DNA of 64,000 nt from Petrimonas mucosa (GTDB taxonomy: Bacteria > Bacteroidota > Bacteroidia > Bacteroidales > Dysgonomonadaceae), in the NCBI RefSeq assembly GCF_900095795.1, contig NZ_LT608328.1, forward strand, positions 1,047,001-1,111,000, read 5' to 3'. The translations under genes and the position numbers were made by a program. Shown here piece after piece: positions 1 through 9,388 of this stretch (positions are counted from its first letter, which is position 1; each line of letters opens with the position of its first letter). The notes beneath the pieces were generated by a model. That model saw only the letters and a program-made list of their open reading frames with translations, was not told the DNA's origin and searched no databases.

Positions 1-3000
1 ATCCTTCCAGCTGAATCCTCCGCTGAATGCATAGGTCCAGTCTGGCGTGGCATTGCCAACATATTGACGGTCCAATGCGTCGATCTTGCCGTCGCCATTG
101 TAATCTTCAAATTTGAGATCCCCTGCCTTTGCATTGGGCTGGATCATCACGCCGTCTTTTGTGTAGGCTTGAGCCTCGGCATCGCTTTGGAAAATACCCA
201 GGTATTTTATCATATAGAATTGGTTGAGCGGTCCACCCTCCTTGGTCTGGTAGATATAGGGAACCTGGCGGTAGGCTCCGCCGCCGGTCCAGACACCTTT
301 GGACCCATCACCTGTGGTAACACCGATATCGGCAACCCAGTTCTTGTTGTATGCGGCATTTGCACTCAGGAAGTAGGACCACTCTTTTCCGATCCTGTCT
401 TTCCAGCCGAATTGAGCTTCGAAACCACGGTTCATGATCTCACCGAGGTTGACCAGCATGGGGCTTACCCCGATTGACGCCGGCCATCCTGAAGATTGAC
501 TCTGGATAAGGTTGTATGTCCGTTTGTTGTAGAAGTCGAAAGAGATCGAGAGTCGGTTTGCAAACATATCGATATCGAGTCCTGCATCAAACTGTTCCGA
601 AGTCTCCCAGGTAAGCTTGGGATTGAGTGCCTTGCCATTGTAATAGAAAGTTCCAGTATATCCGGCATCGGATTCAAAACCGTATTGCTGGCTCTGATTG
701 TTCCATCCGGCAGAACTGAGGGTCTGGGATTTGTAATTGTACCCGACTGAACCCAGGTTGCCGACACGACCGAACGAACCGCGCACTTTCAGCAGGTTTA
801 TCAGCTCGCTGTTGAAGAAGGCCTCGTTGGAGATCTTCCATGCAGCGGTAATGGCCGGAAAGTCGCCATAGTTGTTGGCATCCGGAAGACGACCTGCGTA
901 GTCACGACGCCAGGAGGCTGTCATGAAGTATCGGTCATCAAAGCTGTAGGAGATCCGGCTGATCAGGGCAACGTTCGCATCGGGACCGGTCATGTAGTCG
1001 GAAGGCTTGTTCCAGGCTTCTGCAAAATTGAAATACTGCAGGTTTTTCGACTCGTCGGCAAATGTTGATCCGGTAGCGGAGAATCCTCTCTGGGAGTAGT
1101 AGTCGGATGTGGTGGAGAGAAGAGCTCCCACGGTATGCTTGTCGAAAGTACGGTCGAAAGTTAGTGTGTTCTCCGTCTTCCAGCCCTGATTTCTGTATGT
1201 GCTGTATTCGAGACTATTGGATGCGTTCGGCTTTCCCACCTCGGTGATCATGTGGCTGAAGTTCTTGTAGAACCCGCTGTTGGTATAGAAAGAGAATTTA
1301 CTGTTGAACTTGAGGCCCGTAACGATGTTGCCGATCTCCATTCCAGTGGTGGTGAAGAAGCTGTTGTTCCGGTTGTAGCGGTCGTCAGCGGTGAGAATAC
1401 GGAGCGGATTGATCACATCACCGTGGATGCTGGCGTAGTTGCTGCCATACTTGGCAATATATTCGGGATCTTCGGTAGTGACACCACCGAAACCGCTGCC
1501 GGTGTAGTAATGCTTGTCGGCACTCTGTGGCATGTAGATGGCGCTGATAATGGCTCCCGAATAGCCGGAATCGGTATCGACTCCCCGGTCGTCAGATTGG
1601 CCGAAGCGGAAATCCTCGGTGATTTTCACCCATTTATTGATCTGAAGGTCGCCACGGTAGTTGATACCCATTGACTTGTTATAGGTGCCGACCAGCACGC
1701 CGTCATCTTTGGAGGCAGAAAAGCCCACGCGATTCTTGAAGGTGTCGGTTCCGGAATTGAGTACCACATTGTGGCGGTGATAGAGTGCGCTCCTGAAGAT
1801 CTCGTCGATCCAGTTGGTACGGGTAACCCCGATATATGGGTTGAGGTTGACATCCCATCCTGCATCCAGCCCCACCCCTGAATTGGCGCTCGAGAGCTGA
1901 CGCATCTTTATCTGCTGTTCGGCGTTAAGCGACTGGACAACGTTTGTTGCAGTACGCACGCCCATAAGTCCATCATAGCTGACGGAGACACCTTTCTGAC
2001 CCTTCTTGGTGGTAACGATGATAACACCGCCGGCACCCGACTGTGCACCGTAGATAGCTGCCGAGGCGGCATCCTTCAGTACCACGATGCTTTCGATATC
2101 TGCCAGTGAGTTGATCGGGGCACCCGGTACACCATCAACTACCCACAGTACACCGTCACCGTTCTGTGAACCCTGACCGCGGATAACAATGTTAGGCGTA
2201 GATGTGGGAGACCCTCCGTTTGCCTGTACCGTCACACCAGGAATCTGCCCCTGCAACATCGATTGGGTAGAGGTTACCGGGCGCATGGCCAATGATTCCG
2301 GATCTGCCACGATTCCGACCGATGCGGAAAGGTCTTTTCGTTTGGTGGCAAGGCCGTAACCGAGTACAATTACCTCCTCGAGCCTCTGCGTGTCCTCCTC
2401 CAGCTGAACGTTGATGTTGGTACGGTTGCCAACAGCAACCTCCTGTGTTATATACCCAATGTAGGAGATATGAAGGACTACGTTGTCGCCCACACTCAAC
2501 GAGAAGTAGCCATCCATATCGGTCACCGTACCGTTGCTGGTACCTTTCTCCAATATATTTGCACCGATGACCGGTATACCTTGTGCATCCACAACTCTAC
2601 CGGTAATCTGCTTTTTCTGTTGTTGGGCTGTTTGAGTGGTAACGCTTCTATTGACCCCTTTAACCTCTCTTTTTTCTCTGTCGCGATAAACAACTACCTG
2701 ATTGTCTAAAACGCGGTAAGAGAGGTCTGTGCCAGATAAAAGCTCATCCAGGATCTCCTCGATATTCTGTGAGTTGGCACTCAGGTCAACCTTTTTGTTG
2801 GCTGCTCGATTTGCATTGCCTTCAAAAATAAACCTGTAATTGCTACTCTTTTCCATCTCTTTGCACACCTCCTTGATAGTCGCTGATTTCAGATGGAGTG
2901 TAAATTCTGTCTCCTGGGAAAAAGTATTGGTAGCCTGAGAGAGTAGAATGCTGAAAAACAGGAAGAATAGGGTTAGCTTCATGATCTTGATAAAATTAGT

Positions 3001-3039
3001 AAACTTGAGGGGGTTTGCTTCATTGGTGGATTTATTCAT
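1..3039 (-). CDS. SusC/RagA-family TonB-dependent receptor with STN domain, C-terminus outside window
   Basis: Outer-membrane receptor that imports glycan fragments using TonB energy. The leftward frame is open from the ATG at 3039 to base 1 (1013 codons), so the last part of the barrel is missing. A second ATG at 2982 starts a better signal peptide (MKLTLFFLFFSILLSQA) and may be the true start. In order: signal peptide, an STN/secretin-like domain (about residues 45-115), a carboxypeptidase-regulatory-like domain starting near QITGRVVDAQGIPVIGANI, then a plug with the SusC hallmarks VDGVPGAPINSLADIES and AAIYGAQSGAGGVIIVTTKK. The STN domain is the part that, in this family, contacts a FecR anti-sigma factor; a fecR gene lies just upstream. 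No SusD is seen, and it should lie left of the window. Family is certain; substrate is unknown. Confidence 0.93.
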   Translation of the reverse strand, partial: MNKSTNEANPLKFTNFIKIMKLTLFFLFFSILLSQATNTFSQETEFTLHLKSATIKEVCKEMEKSSNYRFIFEGNANRAANKKVDLSANSQNIEEILDELLSGTDLSYRVLDNQVVVYRDREKREVKGVNRSVTTQTAQQQKKQITGRVVDAQGIPVIGANILEKGTSNGTVTDMDGYFSLSVGDNVVLHISYIGYITQEVAVGNRTNINVQLEEDTQRLEEVIVLGYGLATKRKDLSASVGIVADPESLAMRPVTSTQSMLQGQIPGVTVQANGGSPTSTPNIVIRGQGSQNGDGVLWVVDGVPGAPINSLADIESIVVLKDAASAAIYGAQSGAGGVIIVTTKKGQKGVSVSYDGLMGVRTATNVVQSLNAEQQIKMRQLSSANSGVGLDAGWDVNLNPYIGVTRTNWIDEIFRSALYHRHNVVLNSGTDTFKNRVGFSASKDDGVLVGTYNKSMGINYRGDLQINKWVKITEDFRFGQSDDRGVDTDSGYSGAIISAIYMPQSADKHYYTGSGFGGVTTEDPEYIAKYGSNYASIHGDVINPLRILTADDRYNRNNSFFTTTGMEIGNIVTGLKFNSKFSFYTNSGFYKNFSHMITEVGKPNASNSLEYSTYRNQGWKTENTLTFDRTFDKHTVGALLSTTSDYYSQRGFSATGSTFADESKNLQYFNFAEAWNKPSDYMTGPDANVALISRISYSFDDRYFMTASWRRDYAGRLPDANNYGDFPAITAAWKISNEAFFNSELINLLKVRGSFGRVGNLGSVGYNYKSQTLSSAGWNNQSQQYGFESDAGYTGTFYYNGKALNPKLTWETSEQFDAGLDIDMFANRLSISFDFYNKRTYNLIQSQSSGWPASIGVSPMLVNLGEIMNRGFEAQFGWKDRIGKEWSYFLSANAAYNKNWVADIGVTTGDGSKGVWTGGGAYRQVPYIYQTKEGGPLNQFYMIKYLGIFQSDAEAQAYTKDGVMIQPNAKAGDLKFEDYNGDGKIDALDRQYVGNATPDWTYAFSGGFSWKD

Positions 3040-3087
3040 ATCTTTGTATGGTTTTAATTGTTAATAAAATTAATGATTAACATCGCT

Positions 3088-3118
3088 AGCTGGATGGTCC
3101 TCGCACTACCGTCCAGCT
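3088..3118 (-). promoter_or_regulatory. Stem-loop between fecR and susC
   Basis: An 11-bp stem (AGCTGGACGGT pairing with ACCATCCAGCT, one G-U) with a 9-nt loop sits about 50 bases before the susC start, in the transcribed direction. No U-run follows, so a simple terminator is unlikely. An attenuator or RNA-processing signal that sets the fecR/susC ratio is possible but not shown. Confidence 0.45.
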
Positions 3119-3166
3119 TTTTTAGTTCAGGCATTTTTCATCGTCTTTTCATAGGCTTGCAAAATT

Positions 3167-3206
3167 TTAAAAGTTATTGGTGATATATATCCTGTTATCT
3201 TCCTTA
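3167..3206 (-). pseudogene. Displaced 3' end of fecR
   Basis: Left of the IS4 element lies the original tail of fecR. Joined to the fecR frame through one TTCCTTA copy, it encodes IKEDNRIYITNNF and then TAA (complement of 3167-3169). This is a normal-looking FecR ending, replaced in the present gene by IS-encoded residues. Confidence 0.8.
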
Positions 3207-4794
3207 TTCAAGTTTCGCAAGTAAAAATTCAGTAAAAATAATCGCATAAAAAAACGGCACAGAGGCTTCTGTAATTCACAGATTATTAGTATATTTAAGC
3301 GTAAAAACCAAAAATACTAACAGCCCTATGCCGATATACAAAAGTAACTCCATTTTATCAGAAATCAGCGTTTTTTTCAAGAAAGATGATTCAAACAGTG
3401 CCCTTTTTACCCTGACGGATATGCTAAAAGGTTTCAACATGTCGGAGAAGGTCCTCTTCGGGAGCAGGAGCAAATGCAACAGCAAGTATTCCCTGCTGCA
3501 GGTGCTCGAGTTGCTAATTATGTTCCCCTGTTTCATGATCAAGAATCCTTACAATTATTGTCGATCATCCCTAAGCGGCTTCTTTGGCTGCGAAAAGGAT
3601 GTTTTCTACCGTTTCGTAAACAACGAAATTTATGATTGGCGCAAGATACTCTACCACTTCACCATTCAAATATGGAACAAGGTTCGCGTGAGAAGTGACC
3701 ACAAGCATCAAACTGTTTGCCTGATGGTGGACGATACCGACTTTCCCAAGACGGGAAGGCGTATTGAAAACATCGGCAGGGTCTATTCCCACCTGAGACA
3801 CAAGACGATCCTTGGTTTCAAATCTCTCTTCCTGGGCATTACCGATGGCAAGAGCCAGTTCGTACTCGACTTCGCCATACTCGGGGAGAAAGGCAGGAAG
3901 AACAACTTCAGCATGAGCGACAAGGAGCTCGAATCGCGGTATACCAAGGATAGGGACGAAGCCTCCCCCGTTATAACGCGGGCAAAAGAGTACGGGGAGA
4001 GCAAGATCCAGTTGATGATAACCATGATAAAGCGAGCCATTAGAAAGGGCATCCGCTTTGACTACCTGCTTGCCGACAGCTGGTTCACCTGCTCGGAGGT
4101 GATTCGCTTCATACGTGACAGGCACATCAAGTGCCATTACCTGGGTATGATCAAGATTGGGAAGAAGGGAGTTACAAAATACGGTTTTGAAGGGAAGGAA
4201 CTCACCGCCCGGGCACTGATCAATCTGCTTGAAGCCAGGGGTGAAGCCAGAAGGAGCCGCAAGCTTGGTTGTCAGTATATTACCGCTGACGTTCGCTTTG
4301 CAGGCACAGATGTACGTCTCTATTTTGTGAAGAGAAAAAAGGAGTCCTGGAATGGAATAATGACGACCAACCTCTCCCTGGAGTTCCTGGAAGCCTATCG
4401 GATTTATGCCATGCGTTGGTCCCTCGAGGTCTTCTTCAAGGAAACCAAGGGGTTGCTGGGTATGGGCAAGTGTCAATCCCGGAACTTCGCGGCGCAGCTT
4501 GCCGCAACCACGATCACGGCATTGCAATACAATTTGCTTTCCCTGGCTAAAAGGTTCACCAGTTATGAGACCATTGGCGGAATCTTCAGGGATGTGCAAC
4601 ACTCTGGCATGGAGCTCTCCGTAACGGAGAGGATATGGGGCATTATCCTTGAAATGGTGAAAATCATGACCGGGATCTTCTCCATTGAAGAGGAAGAGAT
4701 CTTCGATGCAATCATTAATAAATCGGATAATCTGGCTCACTTTATCAACTTTTATGAACTAAAATCGGCAAGTTAGCAACTTGCGAAACTTGAA
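3207..4794 (+). mobile_element. IS4-family insertion sequence inserted in the 3' end of fecR
   Basis: The ends are fixed by a perfect 16-bp terminal inverted repeat TTCAAGTTTCGCAAGT (3207-3222; inverted at 4779-4794) and a perfect 7-bp target duplication TTCCTTA (3200-3206 and 4795-4801). Length is 1588 bp with one transposase gene on the + strand, opposite to the host genes. Removing the element with one target copy restores a longer fecR frame, so the insertion site is inside that gene. Confidence 0.93.
3328..4776 (+). CDS. IS4-family DDE transposase
   Basis: A 482-residue cut-and-paste transposase. It carries the IS4-type Y-(2)-R-(3)-E-(6)-K signature as YAMRWSLEVFFKETK near residue 355, plus upstream acidic motifs VDDTDF (about residue 138) and LADSWF (about residue 249) that fit the first two catalytic aspartates. 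It is full length with no internal stop, so the element may be active. The stop lies just inside the right inverted repeat. The long antisense frame over it is a shadow. Confidence 0.9.
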   Translation: MPIYKSNSILSEISVFFKKDDSNSALFTLTDMLKGFNMSEKVLFGSRSKCNSKYSLLQVLELLIMFPCFMIKNPYNYCRSSLSGFFGCEKDVFYRFVNNEIYDWRKILYHFTIQIWNKVRVRSDHKHQTVCLMVDDTDFPKTGRRIENIGRVYSHLRHKTILGFKSLFLGITDGKSQFVLDFAILGEKGRKNNFSMSDKELESRYTKDRDEASPVITRAKEYGESKIQLMITMIKRAIRKGIRFDYLLADSWFTCSEVIRFIRDRHIKCHYLGMIKIGKKGVTKYGFEGKELTARALINLLEARGEARRSRKLGCQYITADVRFAGTDVRLYFVKRKKESWNGIMTTNLSLEFLEAYRIYAMRWSLEVFFKETKGLLGMGKCQSRNFAAQLAATTITALQYNLLSLAKRFTSYETIGGIFRDVQHSGMELSVTERIWGIILEMVKIMTGIFSIEEEEIFDAIINKSDNLAHFINFYELKSAS

Positions 4795-5949
4795 TTCCTT
4801 AATATATTTTGTTGAGGTGAGCAGGGCGATGGTTGTCATTACATTGTCCAGATTTTCCGAAAGGATGATCGTGCCGGTGCAGGTCAACTCCTTCAATGAG
4901 ACATCCTTTTCGTAATTGAACGAGAGATTGTAGTTTTTCTCGATCTGTCTCAATACTTCCGACATGGGGGTCTCCTCGAACAATAAATAGCCATCTTTCC
5001 AACTGATATGATGGCTTACATCCACCTGTCGCGTATTGAAGGTGCCGTCAGGCAAATAGATGGCCTGATCATTGGACAGGAGGTTTACCTCCTCCCCGTA
5101 GTTGGATAACAGACCGACACTTCCCTCAACTAGAACAACCGATGGCGATGCATTGGCATAGGCCGACACGTTGAACTTAGTGCCGTAGACCTTGATGTGG
5201 AAATTGGCGGTGCGTACATAGAATGAGTTTCTTTTGTAGGGCTCAACCTCAATGTAGATTTCTCCCGATGCCAGTCTGATTTCACGGCTGTCACCCGAAA
5301 AGAGAGTTGGAAATTCAACTACGGAACCGGAATTGAACCAGATCTTGCTGCCGTCGGAGAGAGAGAGGGTGGACCGTTTTCCGTAGGGGACTATCAGCCG
5401 GTTCATTGCCTTCTTGTCAATGATCAATCTCTTCCAGTTCTGGCCGGCTCTCTCGATGTTTACTGCCCCGTCATCACTGATCTCGATGTCGATGTTCTCT
5501 TGGAACGAGTAGGTTTGGTCGTCCGCGACCAGCTGAATGTTTTCTGACTGCAGCTCGTTTCCAACGATGAAATTGGTGAATGGAACGCTCTCTTTCGCCT
5601 CTTCCCGGATGTTCTTAATGTAAAGCACCGACAGGACAAGGAGTGAGATGGAGACGGCAACGGCATAGGAGAGACGAAGGACTCTTCTTTTGATCTGTAA
5701 CTTGTTGAGGGCCTGTTCCATGAGCGCTATCCTGGCCCTTCTCTCCTCGGGGGAGAGGTTGTATGACGACAATCGCACTTTTTTGAAGTGCTCATCGGCC
5801 AGAGCCAAATGCTGCGCTTCATCGGGATTGTTCTTCAGATATTCTTCCCAATATGCGGACAATTCATCGGAGGATAATAATTTCCATTCGATGAATTTCT
5901 CGTCTTTAAGGTAACGGAGAAATCCTAATCTGTCTGTTTTTGCGCACAT
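4759..5949 (-). CDS. FecR-family anti-sigma factor, C-terminal residues replaced by IS sequence
   Basis: Inner-membrane anti-sigma factor expected to relay receptor occupancy from the STN domain of SusC to an ECF sigma factor. The start at 5949 (MCAKTDRLGF) is preferred over an upstream ATG at 5985. In order: a cytoplasmic N-terminal part, one membrane segment near residues 92-110 (LSYAVAVSISLLVLSVLYI), a FecR domain containing IVPYGKRSTLSLSDGSKIWF, and a C-terminal DUF4974-like domain (FEETPMSEVLRQIEKNYNLS). The last native residues are lost: the frame runs into the IS4 element and ends FKFRKLLTCRF. Only about ten residues are exchanged, so partial function is possible. No ECF sigma gene is adjacent; the next upstream gene is an esterase. 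Confidence 0.9.
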   Translation of the reverse strand: MCAKTDRLGFLRYLKDEKFIEWKLLSSDELSAYWEEYLKNNPDEAQHLALADEHFKKVRLSSYNLSPEERRARIALMEQALNKLQIKRRVLRLSYAVAVSISLLVLSVLYIKNIREEAKESVPFTNFIVGNELQSENIQLVADDQTYSFQENIDIEISDDGAVNIERAGQNWKRLIIDKKAMNRLIVPYGKRSTLSLSDGSKIWFNSGSVVEFPTLFSGDSREIRLASGEIYIEVEPYKRNSFYVRTANFHIKVYGTKFNVSAYANASPSVVLVEGSVGLLSNYGEEVNLLSNDQAIYLPDGTFNTRQVDVSHHISWKDGYLLFEETPMSEVLRQIEKNYNLSFNYEKDVSLKELTCTGTIILSENLDNVMTTIALLTSTKYIKEFKFRKLLTCRF

Positions 5950-6122
5950 TTTTCGTCTTACAATTACCTCCCTTAACAGGAGCAAGGCAAATCTGATTAG
6001 ATCACTTGCGTGAATAAATCTTAATATAGACGAGCAAAAAGCAAAAACATCACCTATTTTTATAAAAAAATCAATTTGATTTAAAAAACAGGGGAAGAGG
6101 GCTTGCCAGGAGTGATTCCAGA

Positions 6123-7346
6123 CTAGTTCCAGGTTACCCCATCATTCGATTTGATCCCATATTCGGGGAATGGATGTTTCTCATCGAAGGGGTAGAGCGT
6201 TCTGATCTCCTCGATAGTGATATCCCGCTCGTTTAATGATCCGTCCGGGTTTACCGCTTTCGTGATATCCAAACCGAGATGTTTTGCAAGAAATGGATAT
6301 GCTGCAGCGCGCTTGTTATAATCATAACCGTGCAGATCGTCGGGAAGGTGGACATTTTCAACGGCTCCGGCCCGGTTAAATAGTCCGTAGATATACTGCA
6401 GGTGAGGGAATTCGACAGTAGGGGTGTTTTTTGTCCAATCGTCTCCATCTGAGATCAGTAACATGGGACGAGGCGCAGCACAGGCGGCGATTTCAACGTT
6501 ATTGGTCTGAAAATTCTCGGTCTTGTGAATCTGCATGCCGCTTTCGCAGACACATCCACCGAAAAAGTGGGCAGATACCTGAACTACAGGAACAGAGACA
6601 GCTATCCTGTCGTCGACGGCGGTAAGCAAGAATGCCTGGGTGCCACCGCCAGAGGCTCCGGTAATGGCAATCCGAGTGGGATCGGCACCCAGGGAAAGTA
6701 GAAAGTCGACACTTCGTATGCTGTTCCAGAGTTGCAGTTTCAACGCCTCCGGATGTTTGTGTATCCATCCGTACTCCTCTGCCAGTTGCCCATATCCAAC
6801 CATGTCGTATGCAAAGACGATTGCTCCCATCCGGGCCATAGCTGCAAACCGCTTTTGCGCATCGGGCCTGTACCTGCCGTAATCATCTCGGTTTGCCCAG
6901 TGTCCGTGTGTATTGAGTATGCCGGGAAGATTCTCTCCCGCATCGGTGGGCCGATAAAGGCTGCCCGTAACAAATACTCCGGGCAAGCTCTCAAAGGCTA
7001 CATTTTGTACCTGGTAGCCTTCGTAACTCCTTATATCCCCAAAAATTGGGTTGAGTGGACATTTTTCGGGAAATTTTTCCAACCCTGTACCCCTCAGGAT
7101 CTCTCTCCTGATCTGTTTTGCCCGTTTTGTCCAGTCGGCTGCAGTTGTATAGGAGGAGCGTTGTTTTTCCAGAAACTCCCTTCCTTCATTCTCCGTCCAG
7201 TGGTAGCCGACACAAAGCATGGTGGTGTCGGTTCCTACAACGTTTGCACGCTCTTTTTTCCCTTCTGATCCACACGAGTATATCATCGAGAGGGAGCCGG
7301 CCAGCATGGCGAAGAGAAGAAGTTTTTGAATAGAGTCTGTTTTCAT
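6123..7346 (-). CDS. Exported alpha/beta-hydrolase, acetyl-xylan-esterase type lipoprotein
   Basis: Predicted periplasmic or surface esterase, probably removing acyl groups from a polysaccharide. The start at 7346 (MKTDSIQK) gives a lipoprotein signal ending in MIYSC. The hydrolase core shows a nucleophile elbow GASGGG (about residue 226), an aspartate in LISDGDDW and a late histidine in DDLHGYD, so the Ser-Asp-His triad looks complete. It follows the 672-residue hydrolase upstream by only a few bases, so both are probably co-transcribed. The exact ester is not determined. Confidence 0.82.
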   Translation of the reverse strand: MKTDSIQKLLLFAMLAGSLSMIYSCGSEGKKERANVVGTDTTMLCVGYHWTENEGREFLEKQRSSYTTAADWTKRAKQIRREILRGTGLEKFPEKCPLNPIFGDIRSYEGYQVQNVAFESLPGVFVTGSLYRPTDAGENLPGILNTHGHWANRDDYGRYRPDAQKRFAAMARMGAIVFAYDMVGYGQLAEEYGWIHKHPEALKLQLWNSIRSVDFLLSLGADPTRIAITGASGGGTQAFLLTAVDDRIAVSVPVVQVSAHFFGGCVCESGMQIHKTENFQTNNVEIAACAAPRPMLLISDGDDWTKNTPTVEFPHLQYIYGLFNRAGAVENVHLPDDLHGYDYNKRAAAYPFLAKHLGLDITKAVNPDGSLNERDITIEEIRTLYPFDEKHPFPEYGIKSNDGVTWN

Positions 7347-7369
7347 TTCAACTAGCAACAATGAAGAGA

Positions 7370-9388
7370 TTAATCTTGACGGGTGAAATCTTCAATGGGC
7401 AAAAATGACGACAAGTCTTGCCAGTCGTACCAACCTACGCTGCCCGGGGCTACATGGAACGCCTGGAGGGGGTCATAGAATTTAGACTCTACAAAATAGT
7501 TGCCCTTAGGGGGTGGGTCGAGCAGGGCAATTTTCTCGAAATTCCCTTTCAACAGTGCGTAATGGAGCAGTGAGGGGATCATGGTGCCCTGGCCTACCGC
7601 CTTTACTGTTGATCTGAAATGGCAATTGCTGCTTCCGATAAACTGCATCAGCAGATCAATCGCTTCGGCCTGGAGTGCCGGAATGCTTTTCCCGACCAGA
7701 TTGGCCAGGAAGGTATAGTTAAACGGTACACCCTGCACAAAACCGTCGCCCCTGAACTGAGGATCGTGCAGTTCTCCTATTCCTGGCAGATCGGCAGAGA
7801 CGACCGTGTTGCCGTTATCCAGCAGTAGTGTCAGCAAAGGCTCCTCCAACAACTTATCTTTTCCGGAAGGGTGGTTCCACACAACCAGACCCTTTCCTCC
7901 CCCCTCTTGCTTCCTGATTACGTAGAGAGGAAGCGCATAGTCGTTCCTGTCGTTCTCGAGAAAATACTTTTCAACTTCTGCTTCTCCTGCCAAAAATTTT
8001 CCAGTGTAGACTGCAGCTGTCACTTTTCGGTCGAAACGGGTACCCACTGTCTCTTCCACCCTCTCCCTGATCGAATCGGCAGTCAGCTCTCCTGCAGTAA
8101 GGTATTCGCGGTTCAGGTCAAATATGGTTTTGCTGCCCAGCGAACTGTTAACCTGCCCGGAAGCGGTGACACGAAGCTCCTCCTCGCTGAAAAGGTCTAC
8201 CTCGTGATCTGTTGGATCTCCGGGCAGGTTAAGAAATTCCATAAAGAAGACATTGACCGCCTCCCGGTTCTTTTTTGTCGACTGATGACCGCCCATATCT
8301 TCCGCAAAGCGGATATGGTTTGCAGCACCTAGCGCATTGTAGGAGCATTTAGCCTCGTTAAGGACCTCCCTGGCACCTTGCTGACTGAAGAAATCGTGCG
8401 TGGTGGTGACGATTAGTGTAGGCTTCGGTGCATGCATGTGGATCAGATCGGGGATATCGATACCTTTCTTGATCGCCATGTAGGGGTTTTGTTCCGCATC
8501 CTGGGGACCTATGGATTGCAACAGCCTTTTATAGGTGGTTATGTAGCATTCGGGTGCGGCGGCAAGTATCCGTTCGTCATAAGCCGAGATCAGTGCAGAT
8601 TGCGTACCCCCGCCTGAACGGCCGGTGATGCCTATCCGTTCCATATCCACCTCTTTTCGGGTAGCCAGAAAGTCGATAGCCCGGACACCATCCCAGATGA
8701 AGTAGTCGGAGATTGAACTTCCCGTCAGCAATGTCTGGATCCCTGCATAGGAGTGCTCGGTTGTAGGCCCGCCAATCATCGACTTGCCCGTTGTCTCGTC
8801 GGGGTATTGCAACCTCTCGCCCTGGCCTACCGGATCAAAAGCAAATACTATAAATCCCTTCTCCGTCAGGTTGATGATTGAGCGTTGATAGGTTTCGCTC
8901 CGGAATCCGTTTTCCGAATGTCCGGAGCAGTAGAGGATGGCCGGTGCGGGATCTTGTCTCTTCTTCGGGATAAAGAGACAGCCAGTCACGTAAAACCCGG
9001 GATGCGACTCGAAGATGATTTTCTCCACAATAAATTTCTCCCGTTCCAGCCGGCCGGTAATCTGCGGATTTAACGGTGTCTTTCGGAATTTCAACAGTGA
9101 CGCGCCATACTTTCGCTTCAGCTCCTCTTTATAGGCAATCCACTCCCTATCTGTACGAAGCGTTGAGACGTATGCCGAACGTTTCTCGAGTTGCTCCGAA
9201 GCCTCATTGAACAGCACCCTGTATAAAGCCCTGTAGTTGTCCTGATAGACCATCCACTTCCTATCCCCCTGATTGGAGGCGAATACCGACCTGGAAACCT
9301 CCTGGGAGTACCCGTAATGGTTGAGGAGGAAGAGAAGGAAAAAGAGGAGATATCTTGCCGGATGGGGCATACTCTGCAATTGAATCAA
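7370..9388 (-). CDS. Exported two-domain alpha/beta-hydrolase (esterase-like)
   Basis: A 672-residue secreted protein with two alpha/beta-hydrolase-like halves. The start at 9388 overlaps the stop of the upstream gene as ATGA, which supports it over the ATG at 9370. A hydrophobic signal ends near GYSQ. The first half has a clear nucleophile elbow (GRSGGG, about residue 243) and a late histidine in DMGGHQS. The second half has hydrolase-like strands (GLVVWNHPSG, VVSADLPGIGE), but its elbow reads AVGQGTM with no serine, so that half looks catalytically dead. The likely role is deacylation of a glycan. Similar double-length esterases occur in Bacteroidota glycan loci; specificity is unknown. Confidence 0.78.
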   Translation of the reverse strand: MIQLQSMPHPARYLLFFLLFLLNHYGYSQEVSRSVFASNQGDRKWMVYQDNYRALYRVLFNEASEQLEKRSAYVSTLRTDREWIAYKEELKRKYGASLLKFRKTPLNPQITGRLEREKFIVEKIIFESHPGFYVTGCLFIPKKRQDPAPAILYCSGHSENGFRSETYQRSIINLTEKGFIVFAFDPVGQGERLQYPDETTGKSMIGGPTTEHSYAGIQTLLTGSSISDYFIWDGVRAIDFLATRKEVDMERIGITGRSGGGTQSALISAYDERILAAAPECYITTYKRLLQSIGPQDAEQNPYMAIKKGIDIPDLIHMHAPKPTLIVTTTHDFFSQQGAREVLNEAKCSYNALGAANHIRFAEDMGGHQSTKKNREAVNVFFMEFLNLPGDPTDHEVDLFSEEELRVTASGQVNSSLGSKTIFDLNREYLTAGELTADSIRERVEETVGTRFDRKVTAAVYTGKFLAGEAEVEKYFLENDRNDYALPLYVIRKQEGGGKGLVVWNHPSGKDKLLEEPLLTLLLDNGNTVVSADLPGIGELHDPQFRGDGFVQGVPFNYTFLANLVGKSIPALQAEAIDLLMQFIGSSNCHFRSTVKAVGQGTMIPSLLHYALLKGNFEKIALLDPPPKGNYFVESKFYDPLQAFHVAPGSVGWYDWQDLSSFLPIEDFTRQD

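Noticed and set aside
3571-4740. A 389-codon frame antisense to the IS4 transposase
   Set aside because: It mirrors the transposase codon structure, has no signal or domain, and the + strand gene carries the catalytic motifs and sits properly between the inverted repeats.
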